Made by a program: the position numbers and the translations under genes. Source: Abelmoschus esculentus (Eukaryota > Streptophyta > Magnoliopsida > Malvales > Malvaceae). Taken from it: 64,000 nt of DNA. The stretch's first letter is position 1; each line of letters opens with the position of its first letter. The DNA is taken from positions 11,064,001 to 11,128,000 of the forward strand of contig JAUCBN010000004.1 in the NCBI GenBank assembly GCA_035048815.1, given 5' to 3'. The notes beneath the pieces were generated by a model, which did no database searches, was not told the DNA's origin, and saw nothing but the letters and a program-made list of their open reading frames with translations. This document shows positions 1 through 12,689 of the stretch, in pieces.

Positions 1-791
1 AAATAGATTTTTCTTCACATACTTATCTCTCGAGCTCATATGCAAAGACGAGTAAATGCCAAGAGAGAATAAACTATGAAAATAAAGATTGCATTAATAA
101 ATCTCAAATACGATACAACTTTCTTCCCCAACTACTCCACAAATAACCTAAGCCTCGATGGGGGGTTAGAACATGATGAACTTGTCGGCGGCTTAGGGTT
201 TAACTATGAGAACCCGACTTGTTTTTCCTAGCCCTAGGGTTTGCTTTATATAGGTAAAGCCTAGGTTAAAGTCTTCCATAAAGGTAAGAGTTCTAAAAGG
301 AAAGGAATACATGTCAATATTAAATTACAGTACTTTATTCTATTTCCTAATTTAACTCCTTTGAACTTTCTTTAATCTCGCGTTGACTTTAACCATGGCT
401 TGACTCTATTTCTCCACTTCTGCTTCTTCTCGCATTGTGTTCAGCAAAATCGGGATATTTTTCTCTATCTATCGTGCACCAGTTATCATCTTTAGTTTAC
501 TGTCGGTGCCTCCAAAATGATGTCGTGGCTGGTGCTTATCTCCATTCCATCTTTGGTTTCCAGCATGCATCATGCTATCTGGCATTACCTGTATGGTTGT
601 TTCCTACCTAAGAGAGAAAACCATTAACCGCACCTATTTTATGCCAAATAATAGATAAAATCGTGAATTAAGTATTGGGATACTGAAATATGGAAAATAT
701 GCATAATTATTTATTATTGCCGTTAAATTTGTTCTTTACAATAATCGAGTGAGAAAATGATATAAAAATTAGGATTTTTATGCACTTATCA
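1..791 (-). mobile_element. LTR tail of Athila-type retrotransposon, cut by window start
   Basis: From its first bases this stretch aligns with 9310-10067, the solo LTR inside the copia element: the same CTCGAGCTCATATGCAAAG block, the same run of near-identical sentences and the same right end (CACTTATCA here, CACTCATCA there). Read on the minus strand it would begin TGATAAGTGC, a TG start like the other Athila-type LTRs in the window. The left end lies outside the window, so solo LTR and full element cannot be told apart. Confidence 0.6.
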
Positions 792-3700
792 AGAATCTAA
801 GTGTGAATTAAAGAGGAAGATGATGATAAGGATCCCCTCAAGTACTTTGAATGCAAGAAGTAAGGACTTACCAAATATGATTACCCTCACTTCAACAAAA
901 AAATATCATCTTCAAAGATGAAGCTATATGTGGCAGCATGAAGTGATGAAAAAAAATCCACTGACAATGAGGTAACCCATTTATGTTTTATGACCCTTTA
1001 AGAAGATTAGTAATTGGGTTTACTCTAGTAGACACAATAAAAAACAAACAAAAAAATATGATAAGTTTTAAAATGTGTGAATTAAATACACTCTAGAGCT
1101 TTAATTAGTATACATTAAAGATTAAGCACATATTTAGCTGGAAAAACCAGACTGATTTAGATAAATCACATTACTGTAAGGGATTTTAATATACTAACAT
1201 TATAGTAAGGTCGTAGTTTCAGGTTAAGAAATGTTTTGTGTGTGTTAAGCTTAAAATTTTCATATTTTTAAAATGCAAAGAAAATTAATTAATTAATTAA
1301 TTAATTAACATAATTAATTCCATTTTAATTCCAAATTTTCCAAATTGAATATACATTTAATTCATAAGCAAAATATGGGAAATGATGTCGTTATTTCTAT
1401 TTATTTTTTAATTGGTACAGCATTGCATTTTTTGTTTGTCTCCGTTGTTACTGCCATATACGTATAGAAACATGTTAAATAATTTAATTACTACAAAAAC
1501 ATAATAATTTCGGACAGCTTAAAGTGTTTTAACCCTAATTTGATGAGTTAACTTTTAACTCATCTTTTTCAAATTCTTATTCATTTGATGAGTTACAAGA
1601 AGCCTATGATAAAGTGGTTTTTAAATTCAATGTTTTAGTTTTTAAAAAATAAAAAAGATAATTTTAAAATTCAAAATTCAAAATGGGTTGCTTTTAAAAA
1701 AAGAATTTTGAATTTGAAACAAAAATAATTAATTTTGAGTAAAAAAATTTAAATTTGCAAAACTTGCTTTAAATTTTAGAGAAAGGTCATAAAAAGGAGT
1801 GGATGATCTTAAGAAATAAAAAGATTGGATTTCCAAGGAACTTGAAAACAAAAAAAATTGAAAACTCAAAATTTTATCAAAGATAATCTAGTGCCTCTAG
1901 ATTTTTGAATAGTAATTTTTCGGAGTATTTGGGTCCCAAAAAACTAATTACTTCAAATAAAAATGATAAAATTAAAAAATATATATGGACACTAAAATTT
2001 GTGAACTAATGCCATTGGATACAAATTAATTTGGATACCAAAATTACTTGATTTTCTTATTATAATTGTGATGAAGCATTGGTCAACAAAGTGATGAACC
2101 ATGGATGCTCTATGCACACAAGAAAGATCACTTAAAGAAAGAAGGATTCACATCCTACCTTTGATTCAAGTAGTAGATTGTTAAATTGTATTTCTTGTAT
2201 TTTCATTTAATTTATACATTTCTATTAAAATTTATTTTCTAACCATGAATTATTAGACTAGAATTCTAATTATACTTGAGTGGGAAGTTATTTTTTTATA
2301 ATCAAATTTCTTATTTTTGTCAATTTTTTAACTCTTCATTATTATAGATATTTAAAATTTTCAAACCAAGTTTCAGTATTTTTGACATAACAAAAAAATA
2401 AGAATGTTTTAAAAAATTATTTTTTCAAATGAATAAGGGAAGATTTTAAATTTTTGAATCAATATTCTCTTATTCAAAAATTATTTTACTAAGGAGGAGA
2501 ATCACATAAATAATTTTTTCAAGTTGATTTCATTATATAAAAAAGGAGATTGATAGAATTTTTTTATATAGTAATTGATGAATAGTTTAAGACTAAATTG
2601 AAAAGATTGTAAAATTAGTTTAAAATCCAAACAATTTCAAAATATGTTCGATTTATTTTCAAAAGGTTTTGAGCGACTTTAAAACATTTTTAAATAGTGT
2701 AATATTATTTTTACTTATAAGATTTTAACAGTACTGATATGCCATATATTTTTTGCTAAAGTGATTTTTCAGAATAAAAAATATGTATCGGTACATGATA
2801 AACCATATCGATATAAAAAAGATTTTACATATATGCCTTAATTCGTATCAATACCCCTGTAGAAGTTCACCTCTAATGGTTTGTTTCTCAGAAGACGTAC
2901 TAATACATCTGATAGGCGTATTGATACTTGAGTGCTATTTTATGTCCAATGTCTATTCAAAAGAACATACATCTATACCAGTCACCTCGTAGCGGTACTA
3001 AATATCCTTTTAGAATTTTAAAATCTTTAAGGATTGTTACTAAAATACCAGTTACTTCATTTCGCAATAAGATCGTACTAGTACTGATTAATACTAGAGT
3101 TCATTACTTGTACTAAAAAATATTCTGACACTTAGATAAATTTAAAAATGTAAATTAAACTAAAAATACTTCAAAACATGTTAAACTCATTTTTCAAGTT
3201 AAATGAATTTGAATTATTTTAATAAGTCTAAAAGTATTTTCTACATAATTTATTATATCAAAACACTAACTCATCAAATCGGTTTGTGATTTATCATTGT
3301 TGATTCAAGGGAGAATTAATTTTAGCTTACAATGATTCACCTGCTTCAGTATTAAGATCGAGAATTACGAACGATGGTCAAAAATTGTTAAAATATGTTC
3401 ATCTCCCCCATTCAATTTTTATTAAGCACTAAGATTCGTTATATTATCATTAATGATGATTTATAATCCCAAAAAAAATTTCTTTTAAAAATAAACCATC
3501 AACACAATGGTCACAACACGATACTTTATTTCAAGTCTCAATTTGTTTCACTTTATAGAACTTCTTCAATTAAGGGGACAACTATTATACCGTCACTAAT
3601 ACTCTAACTCTAAATTTAATACTGTCTACAAGAATACATTTGTGCCTATGAGATCTCTGAGATCAAATTCGATATTATCTATGAATAGATTTTTATACCT

Positions 3701-4784
3701 TCAGTACCCCTACCTTTTTTATCATTAATCTCAAGTACACTAACAGATGTGACTATTATCCAATCAAACAAGCATACTCCTATTAACTCATCAATAATCA
3801 TCATAACGCTTATATGACACCATCTTACCCTTAAAGATCTCAAATGTCTCACCATCGTAAAGAAAAAAACACATATATAAATATATACGTTGATATAGGA
3901 ATGAAACTCTCTAGGCAACATCAAACTCAAAGTAATAATTTGTAATTGAATTTTATCAAATTTGATAATATTCAAGCAGTAAACAAAATACTACTCCCTA
4001 ATTTTCTTCTATGTCAGAGTAATAATTCGTAATTTTATTCAACTCAAAATATCGTTCAACCGAAGCTTTCACCCTTTAAACATTTAATTTAATTCAATTC
4101 AATTACATTATTTAATTTTTATCATTAATAAATTAAATCACTAAAACTAATATAGTTAATTAATTCCGACAAACTAAAATTGAAACTTTTATTCAACATA
4201 TTACTCACATATCATCATTAATTAATATTTAATTGATAATTTTAATATTTTTTATAAAAAATTATTAAGTAAATTTAAAGAAAAATGATTAATTTTTGTG
4301 AATCCTAAAAAAATCTTTAAATTGCCAATGCAATATTATTATTGATGTTATATAAAAAATATTGAATAAAATTATTAATTTTTTATTAAAATTATTTAAT
4401 GATACCGTGACTTAATTTATAAATAATAAAAGTTGAATAATATAATTTAATTAAATTAAAATTATGTGATGTAAATAAAAGTAAATATTATATTTAATGA
4501 TTTAAAATATAAATAACTCAATTTACATGTTTAAATAACTTTGACATTCACTTTTTATTGAATAACTGATTATGGATGAACATAGATCTGGTCAAACTTT
4601 TAACTAATCTAAACCTAACGTAAAAATTTATAGTTTTCACTTAAAAACGAATCAACATGATATGTGGCAACTTTACACCAAACCCAAAATTTTAAGAATA
4701 AAATTTGGCCCGACTGAAATAATTAATATATATATTATATTATTATTAAAAAATAAAAAAATTATAAAAAAATAATAAAATATG
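792..4784. other. AT-rich region without recognisable genes
   Basis: About 4 kb of very AT-rich DNA. All open frames are shorter than 100 codons and have no recognisable domain. It holds an (AATT)n tract near 1283-1308 and a perfect small hairpin at 1542-1564 (GATGAGTTAA, loop CTT, TTAACTCATC). I see no coding signal. Confidence 0.6.
1283..1308. repeat. (AATT)n microsatellite
   Basis: Six uninterrupted AATT units in an AT-rich context. Confidence 0.85.
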
Positions 4785-4789
4785 TATTT

Positions 4790-5803
4790 TGTTATGAATA
4801 TATTTATTCATGGTGGATATTCATATATTAAGTTAAAGTTTAATGGGCTTTATTATTAGGGGTTTAATACCCATTGGAATTAGGGGTGAGCGTTTGGACG
4901 AGTCGATTCGAGTCAAAAAATTTCGAGTTATTCGAGTTGAGTTAACATATTTTACAATTTGAACTCTTTTTGAAATTTTTTCGATTCGAGTCAGTTTTTT
5001 CGAGTTCGAGTCGATTCGATTTTTCGAGTTTATGTATAAATTTTAATTGCACTATTTAAAATATTATTGTACATTTTGATTATAATTTAAATGACTCTAT
5101 CTTTATATCTACAAACATATTTTTCATATTATTTTTTACATGTATAAATAAGATTTTAAATTATTATTATTATTATCATCATATACTTTAGGTATGAATA
5201 TGTTGTTTCATTAAATTACAAGTCTCATTAAAAAAAATTTTCTTATCTATAAAAGGCCAAAACGAGATAAAAATAATAATAAATTAAATATAATAATATA
5301 AATAAATAAATTAAAAAATATAAAATAATTTAAATAATATAAATAAAAATTATATTAAATAAAATAAAAAATAAATATGGAAAGTGATCATATTGTAAAA
5401 AAATGAAAATTAAAAGGTGAAAATAATAAAAAAGAGAAGATAGGACTGAAAATAAAATTACAGAGACTAAATGTGTAATTAGACCCTAGAAATTTTCGAT
5501 TTTTCGAGTAACTCAAACTTTGAAAATTTGAACTTGACTCGAAATCAAAAAAATTTCGAGTTATTCGATTCGACTCGAATAACTCAAATAACTCGAAATT
5601 GAAAAAAAAATGATTTTTTCGATTCGAGTCGAGTTTTGCTCACCCCTAATTGGAATTAGGGTTTCCATCTTATGCCTATAAATATAGACTTTTGGACAAA
5701 GCATTGTATACAACCCTACTTTGAAAATATAATAAAATCTCTCTCTTTTGTCTCTCATCTTTGTTCTCCTATTTTATTCTTGTTCTTTACTTTATTCACA
5801 ACA
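4790..5803 (+). repeat. 5' LTR of copia element, split by a MITE
   Basis: It matches the 3' LTR at 12269-12505 almost base for base outside the insertion. TATA-like TATAAATATA lies at 5677-5686. Removing the 768-bp insertion and one copy of its 8-bp TSD leaves 238 bp, against 237 bp in the 3' LTR. Confidence 0.9.
4881..5648. mobile_element. hAT-type MITE inserted in the copia 5' LTR
   Basis: The ends are inverted repeats TAGGGGTGAGC / GCTCACCCCTA, and a looser inverted similarity rich in TTCGAGT continues inward. An exact 8-bp direct repeat, ATTGGAAT, flanks it (4873-4880 and 5649-5656). The uninterrupted 3' LTR shows the empty site with one ATTGGAAT. An 8-bp TSD and short TIRs are typical of hAT elements. 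It has no transposase frame and is therefore non-autonomous. Confidence 0.9.
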
Positions 5804-6580
5804 CGTTATCAGCACGAGACTCTAACCAACGGAGGTATTTGTCGTTCGAATCATGAAGGAGTTATTGAAAAGAATTTGTTACTAACATAAATCAAAGATA
5901 AGTTCTTCTCCCTCAATTATATTTTAATTATCGGTTATTTTTCTCTCTTGATCTTTGATTTGATTTTTAATTTATTAAAATCTTTGGTTGTTTGGTATTT
6001 GTGTAGCGATAAAGTGGCTCAAATACCGTGGTTCTTGTCGACAATTCCTGAAAATTTTTTTAATAAGATATTGATAACTAAATCTATTCTATATTCAAAT
6101 TAGTGGAAAGTCTGGTATGTTTTATTTATTTAATTTGAGATTTTTTTATCTTTATTTATAACCAATATTTGTTTATTTTATTATTATGATGAAAGTTTAT
6201 GTTTTAATCATGTTCTAAGTATTACATGATATTAGAACAAATATTAAACTTTTAATTAATTAATATATTCTTTGTTATGTTGGTTTAATCCGAGTATATT
6301 GGCTAGACATCCCGTTCTGCGAGGCTACTGGTCTCAAAGGAGGTTCTTTTTAAAGGACCTTGTGGATTGGTTTAACAATGCCGCGTATAAGGATTAAATT
6401 TTTATTCCTTGTATATATTGAATATATATCGGTTGATCAATTACTATTTAATAGTATGAATATTATAAAGTCTATATTTGCTTGGAAGCAAAAAAAAATT
6501 TGTGTCGAAAAACTTGACTATAGACTTCTCCCAAGTTCAAGTTACGAAAATCGTCTTGATCAAAGAATTTTTATGGGAGG

Positions 6581-6840
6581 CATTCCCTGAAGTGAATGCA
6601 TGCATGATGCTTATTCAATGCAATTATTGGATTTATGACATTCCTTAAGTGAATGTAAGCATGATGATTATTCTATGAGAATATTGAATTTATGATATTC
6701 CTTGAAGTGAATGCAAGCATGATGATTATTCCATGTGATTATTTGATTTATGTCATTCCCTCAAGTGAATGCAAGCATGATGTTTGTTCCATGCGAATAT
6801 TGAATTTGTTTCATTCCTTGAAGTGAATGCAAACGTGATA
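6581..6840 (+). repeat. 58-bp tandem repeat, about 4.5 units, in the copia 5' internal region
   Basis: The phrase CATTCCxTxAAGTGAATG recurs at 6581, 6639, about 6696, 6754 and 6812, a spacing of 57-58 bp. Each is followed by GCAAGCATGATG-like and TATTGAATTTAT-like blocks. Isolated copies of the same phrase occur near 6995, 7775 and 7808. Confidence 0.85.
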
Positions 6841-7940
6841 ATTCATTATATGGTTAGTGAATAAAACTCAATTATGTGCCAGAGTATCACTGATAAGGAT
6901 ATGTTAGAAAAATATACTTCACTTTTTATATATTAATGTTGTCTTACAGACACAATATCATACAAGGGTTTTAAATACCTATCAGTGTCCGCTCCATTCC
7001 CTGAAGTGAATGTGATATTTTAGAGCGGAAAGAATAAATATCACATTAATAATTGTGGTCATGATTGAGATCATAAAATAGACATGGATAAGATGATTAT
7101 TTTGAGATTGCTTATATTCACAAGAAGTGGAATTATAAAGATGACAAGAATGATAGAGATCATATCAAAATCTTTATGTTATCAATGCGATGGTACAAAC
7201 CATTGATCTCGTACTTGTCAGATGCCGAAGTATTATGGACTTTATCCATAATCATGAATGATAAATTAAAGAAAATATAAATAGATTTTCTTTGTGGCGA
7301 AAATAATGGCGTTATTGATCCAACTCAATTGGATATTGATAATTTTTCTCATAACCCTTGAAAGGAATAATTCACCATTTATTTCCTTTTTAAATTCTAA
7401 AAGGAACAATTGATCTTTAATTTATTTTGTTTAATGTTAATTTATTTATTTATATTAATTTACTTTTATTTATTATTTATTTATGTTAACTTACTTTATA
7501 TATTATTTATTTATCTTTTATGTTAATTTTTCCTTTAAAAGAGTATGATTACTTCCGGAATAAAATATGCAATAATTTATGGCGATTTATGCTTAGCAGA
7601 CAGTGCAAGTACTCATACAATACTTAAGCATAAGAAATATTTTTCCCATTTAAATACAAGGGAAATATGAGTACTATATCTCAAAGTACTAAAATATCAG
7701 TGCTTCGAAAGAGCTCTAAAGAGCTTATCTTTGATCTGATTTGATATGATGTGCTATTTTTTAATATTTTTTCATTCCCCGAAGTGAATGGTACAAAGCA
7801 CATATTTTTCATTTTCCGAAGTGAATGAAATAAAGCACGTATTAAAAGGTGCATAATTATGCATATTTTCCCATTTTAAATGCAAGAGAATAATATGAGT
7901 ACTATATCCAGAAGTACTAATATCACAGAAAGCTCCGACT

Positions 7941-8062
7941 GAGCAAATATGTTATTGTCAAATGAGATTTTATCTCATATTTATAGTGCATTATACTCGT
8001 TGAGCAAATATGTTATTGCCAAATGAGACTTTATCTCATATTTATAGTGCATTATGTTCGTC
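7941..8062 (+). repeat. 61-bp direct tandem duplication
   Basis: Two adjacent copies of a unit beginning GAGCAAATATGTTATTG and ending ...GCATTATxxTCGT start at 7941 and 8002. They differ by only a few bases, so this duplication is young relative to the surrounding decay. Confidence 0.8.
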
Positions 8063-8459
8063 AAAGTCGCAAAGAGACTTATTAAATTTTAAAGATATTT
8101 GCAGAAATATATTGAGAATATTAGTCAAGGGAATTCTGACTATCTCAATATTACGATTATAACTCAAGGCAATAAGAAAATTTTGACAAAATTACATACA
8201 CTGTCATTCATATTGTACTACAAAAGAATTAGTACAAATTGAAGCTCATGCTATTGTAAACCAGATGTTTACTGATAATTTTATTTGACATAATCGGTTA
8301 GACCATCCCGGTTCAATTATGATGCGAAAATTTGCTGACACTTTCATGTGGTCATTTATTGAAGAACTAAGATTTTCTTCATGATAATATTTCACGTGAT
8401 ACTTGCTATGAAAGCAATTTGATTATTCAATCATCAACATCTAAGATAGAGTGATATTA

Positions 8460-11400
8460 ATTTTCTGGAATGGATACAAGGTGATATATATGGGCCCATA
8501 CACCTTTCTTAAAGACCATCTAGATATTTTACGATTTTTATCGATGCATCGACTAGATGGTTTTTTGTAACATTATTATTAACCCGTAACTTGGTGTTTG
8601 CGAGGCTACTTTCTCAGTTGATAAAATTACGAGAACATTTTCCAGATTATTTTCTAAAGACAATCAGTCTTGATAATGTTGATGACATGTAATTTTACAT
8701 GTAGTATCACAAATTCGCATCAAGCCAATGATGGAGGCTCGGAAGTCCTATTGATTCCACCTTTGTCAGATTATAATACTTGAGGTTGTCGAACCCACAT
8801 GGACTGTGTCGACTTCACTACTTCTTACGACTGCACTAAGGAAAATAAAAAGAACACAGATAATTGGGTTTGATTGGATTAACTAAATTAACTAAACTAC
8901 ACTAAGTTGTGAAAAGATAATAATAAAGACGAGGTTAGATTGAATGTGTTGTAGAGGAGAATCCAGTTGTATTGTCTATCAACTTATTAATGCAATAGGG
9001 TTGAACTGCCGCCTCGGCGGATTGCACAAAGGGTCGCCGCAGCTGCCTAGGCGGGGTTATGCCTTGTCGATAATTCAATATTCCATAGTTCGACAGAGCA
9101 TCTTTATATGTCTTCTTCCTTATCCCTAAGCGAAGAGAACTATTGAAATCCCCTTGTCTTGATGATACCTCCCGGCGTTAATCAAGGGCGGATAACAACA
9201 TCACTTGTGTCTTGTTAGTCGCTGAAATCCTAGATAACCTGATTAGTCAATGCCCTTGAGAAAAGACTGTATTCTCTCGTTTTGTGAGCCTAACTCTCCC
9301 GATATTAGACAAATGGATATTTCTTCACATACTTATCATCTCGAGCTCATATGCAAAGAAAGTTAAGTACCCAAAAAGAATAAACTATGAAATAAGTTTT
9401 GCATTAATAAATATCAATAACAATGTAACCTTCCTCTCCAACTACTCAACAAACAACCTAAACCTCCAAGGAAGTTTAGAACATCTTGAGATCGGCGGCT
9501 AAGGATAGATTATGTGTGTAAACCGACTCCCCTAAACCTAAACCTAATGAGTGCCTTATATAGGCCAAGTCCTAAGTTGATCTTTCCATGCAAGGAAAGA
9601 GTTTTAAACAGAAAAGAAATATAATTCCTAATTATATTATCTTAAATAAATCTTAATTCCTAAAATGTCTCTTCCCGCGGTTTGACTTGAGTTCAACCTC
9701 CTAACTGAGTTTGTCTTCTTTCTTTTATTCTTTCGGTATCTTTTTCTCTTCCTGTTCAGCATTACTTGTCATCTTCCATGTTGTCGCGGCAGTCTTAAGA
9801 ATGCTGCCTTGGCGGATGCTTCTTCTGCAATTCAACATCTATTTTCTTCTTTGACTCTTTCTGTGATCTAGTTTCCTGTCTAAGAAAGAAAACTATCAAA
9901 CATATCTGTTTTATGCCAATTAATAGATAGATTCATAAAAATAGTATTCGGATGCTGAGATGTGAAAAATAGTCAGAAACATCTATTATTGCATTTAATT
10001 ATGTCTTTATTAGCAATAATTAAGTGGGAATATGTTATAAAAAATAAGGACTTTTAGGCACTCATCAGCCAACAAATAATCACAAGTTCTCCCCATTACA
10101 AATGGTTTTTGGTCAGGAACCAAATATTTCTCATCTTAGATTTTTTTGTGTACGATATATGTTCTAATTGCTCCACCACAACGCACAAAGATGAGTTTTG
10201 TTGGGAATATGTATCAGATTTAAATATCTTGAGCTTCTGATATGGAATTTATTTACAACCCGATTTATTGACTATCATTTTTAATGAGTCAGTTTACCCA
10301 ACATTAGGGGGAGAAAATAAATAGCTGGGGAAAGAAATAAGTTGGAATGAATTATCATTTTCTCTTTTGATCCACGTACTACACAATGTGAACTATAAGT
10401 TCAATGGATAATTCATTTAGCAAATCAATTGCCAGATGATTTTGCTGACCCTAAAAGACTGACTAAGTCACGTATACCAGCTATGAATGCTCCGATTAAA
10501 TTTGATGTCATGGAATGACAAACTCTAGTTGCTAATGAGTCTAACTTACGCTTAAAGCGTAGTAGACAAGTTCCAAAGATAAGAGATCCTCAAAAAAGAA
10601 AAGGAGCTACATTTTATGATGGTCTAATCGAGGAATCAATGATTATGAAAATCTCTAGAAGAGATTAAATGGTCTCTAACAGAGATATTGACATGACTCA
10701 GGTACCTGATAATTAAGAGATCTCAATAGATTATATCATGTCTGGTAATAAGTGGAACTGAAATTAAATTGACGTCGTTAATATATTTGCATGCAATATA
10801 GCACTAGAGATTTTATTTGATGGTGTGGTCATGAATCATTGTCATTTGGGCAATGTAAACAAAGAAATGATTGGCCAACATGAAAGAGGCAATTGAGGCG
10901 AAACTAAAATCTCTTTTGAAAAGAGAAGTATTTGGGCTTATAGCCTGTACATTGAAATGTGTAAAGCTCGTGTATATAAATGAGCCTTTGTGAGAGAGAA
11001 ATCAAAAGGGGAAATCATGAGATATAAGCTCATTTGGTTGCACAAGGATTCTCACAAAGACATGAAATTGATTATGAGGAAAATATATTCCTCAGTGGTG
11101 GATGCAACTATTTTTAGATTTTGATCAGTCTGGCAATAAATAAAATTACTCGGTTTCTTCCTAATGGATGTTGTTACATCATATTTGAATGGGCCTCTTG
11201 ACAGTAATATTTACATGAAACTTCCGGAAAGATTTAGATTGCCATAAGCAGTTCATTCAAGTTCTCGAAAACATTATTCAATCATATTGAATATATCTTT
11301 TTATGGCTTTAAACAATTTAGGCGTATTTGGTATGATCGCCTCATTGAATACTTATTAGCATAATGTTATATGAATTATTTCCCCGAGCATTTTTATTAA

Positions 11401-11995
11401 GAGGTTTAACTCTGAATTTTTATTGTTGTGTATGTCTATAATTTGAATATCGTTGAGACTCGTGAAGAGATCTCCTCAAATCCTTGTGCATCTATCGACA
11501 TACAAAAAATATTGAAAGAGACTTTACATGCATAACGCATATCTATTGATCACTCTTATGGTTGTTACTAGGTCTCTTACTGTAAACAAAGATTTTTTCG
11601 CCTCACGAAAAGGGTAATGATATTCTTGGTCTAAAGCATAATATACATATTATTTGATCTGGAAGCATCGTATCTTAGTTGGTCCAGAAACATTATTTAA
11701 GTGCTATGAGATCATTACCTTTAAATAATTGTTATACATGAGGCAAAGCCGAAATATGTGTTTGGCTAAACATATCCTGAAGTTATGTGAATGTTTTTCG
11801 CAAGATAAGATGCAAGCTATCTTGTACAGAGATAATACAAAATTTATATCTCAAGGTGGATATATCAAATATGATAAAACGAAACATATTTCTTTAAGTT
11901 TCGTCCCTCATGATTTTCAGATGATTAGTATTCAATGAATCATTTCAAGCAATAATTTGGAAGATTTATTCACTAGTGCATGATCTACTTCAATA
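8460..11995 (+). pseudogene. Copia pol remnant (integrase, RT, RNase H)
   Basis: Around 8485-8570 the plus strand still encodes an integrase-like stretch (ERIQGDIYGPI, then IDASTRW). Around 8630-8690 comes an HFPDYF...KTI.LDN segment. After the solo LTR, the SPLQMVFGQEPNISHLR integrase tail appears at about 10095-10140. RT-like DVVTSYLNGPLD and YMKLPERF lie at 11168-11240. RNase H/C-terminal motifs lie at 11760-11980 (CLAKHI, GGYIKYDKTKHIS, NLEDLFT). Stops and frameshifts interrupt every block, and the coding order is integrase before RT, as in Ty1/copia. It is interrupted at 8729-10067. Confidence 0.75.
8729..10067 (-). mobile_element. Solo LTR of an Athila-type element inside copia integrase
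   Basis: The 1339-bp insertion begins TGATGG and ends CACTCATCA, that is TG...CA on both strands. It is flanked by the exact 5-bp duplication GCCAA (8724-8728 and 10068-10072). Removing it restores the integrase reading across the site. On the minus strand it starts TGATGAGTGCC, like the LTRs of elements B and D, and it shares blocks with them (GATCCAGTTGT-like, CTTGATGATA, TCTCCCGATATTAGA). No internal domain is present, so it is a solo LTR. It is a diverged relative, not a copy of the B/D family. Confidence 0.85.
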
Positions 11996-12268
11996 TTTGA
12001 AGATTATATTCAATATTGAATTATGAAGATTCAATGATCTTATGTGATATTTTCATGAGGGGGAGTAAATACATGTTGCACTCTTTTTTCCTTAACCGAG
12101 GTTTTGTCCCAATGGGTTTTCCTGGTAAGGTTTTTAATGAGGCAACATGTTATGCATATCAAAGATGTGTGCTCTTTTTTCTTTACTAAGAATTTTTTTT
12201 CCCACAAGGTTTTTATCTTAGTAAGGTTTTAACGAGGCACATTATCTTCATAGATATCCAAGGGGGAG

Positions 12269-12505
12269 TGTTATGAACATATTTATTCATGGTGGATATC
12301 CATATATTAAGTTAAAGTTTAATGGGCTTTATTATTAGGGTTTAATACCCATTGGAATTAGGGTTTCCATCTTATGCCTATAAATATAGACTTTTGGACA
12401 AAGCATTGTATACAACCCTACTTTGAGAATATAATAAAATTTCTCTCTTTTATCTCTCATCTTTGTTCTCCTATTTTATTCTTGTTCTTTACTTTATTCA
12501 CAACA
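12269..12505 (+). repeat. 3' LTR of copia element
   Basis: It starts TGTTATGAAC directly after the purine tract AAGGGGGAG and ends CACAACA, followed by the TSD TATTT. TATA-like TATAAATATA lies at 12379-12388. It is the uninterrupted partner of the 5' LTR and defines the empty MITE site. Confidence 0.92.
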
Positions 12506-12689
12506 TATTTATATTTATTATTCTTATTTTTTTCTACAATAAAATAACCTAATATAAGGCTAAAAGAAAATCAAGGATTTTTAACTGTTGGATTCACCTA
12601 AGTAATTAATAGTCGTTCAATTAAAAAAAATTCAAATATCACCCGATTAACCGATCATTTTTAAACTTAGGGTAAAAAAGATAAAATAG

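Larger units (their letters stand above)
4790..12505 (+). mobile_element. Decayed Ty1/copia LTR retrotransposon
   Basis: Two matching LTRs (238 bp without its insertion, and 237 bp) start TGTTATGAA and end CACAACA. They are flanked by the 5-bp target duplication TATTT at 4785-4789 and 12506-12510. The 5' LTR is followed by CGTTATCAGCACGAG, the probable primer-binding area, and the 3' LTR is preceded by the purine tract AAGGGGGAG (12260-12268). Integrase, RT and RNase H remnants occur in copia order on the plus strand but are full of stops and shifts. Two later insertions sit inside: a hAT-type MITE (4881-5648) and a solo LTR (8729-10067). Without them the element is about 5.6 kb. Confidence 0.9.

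Noticed and set aside
1542..3290. DNA transposon bounded by TTTGATGAGTTA-like inverted words
   Set aside because: The inverted match is short and imperfect, no TSD could be found and nothing inside resembles a transposase.
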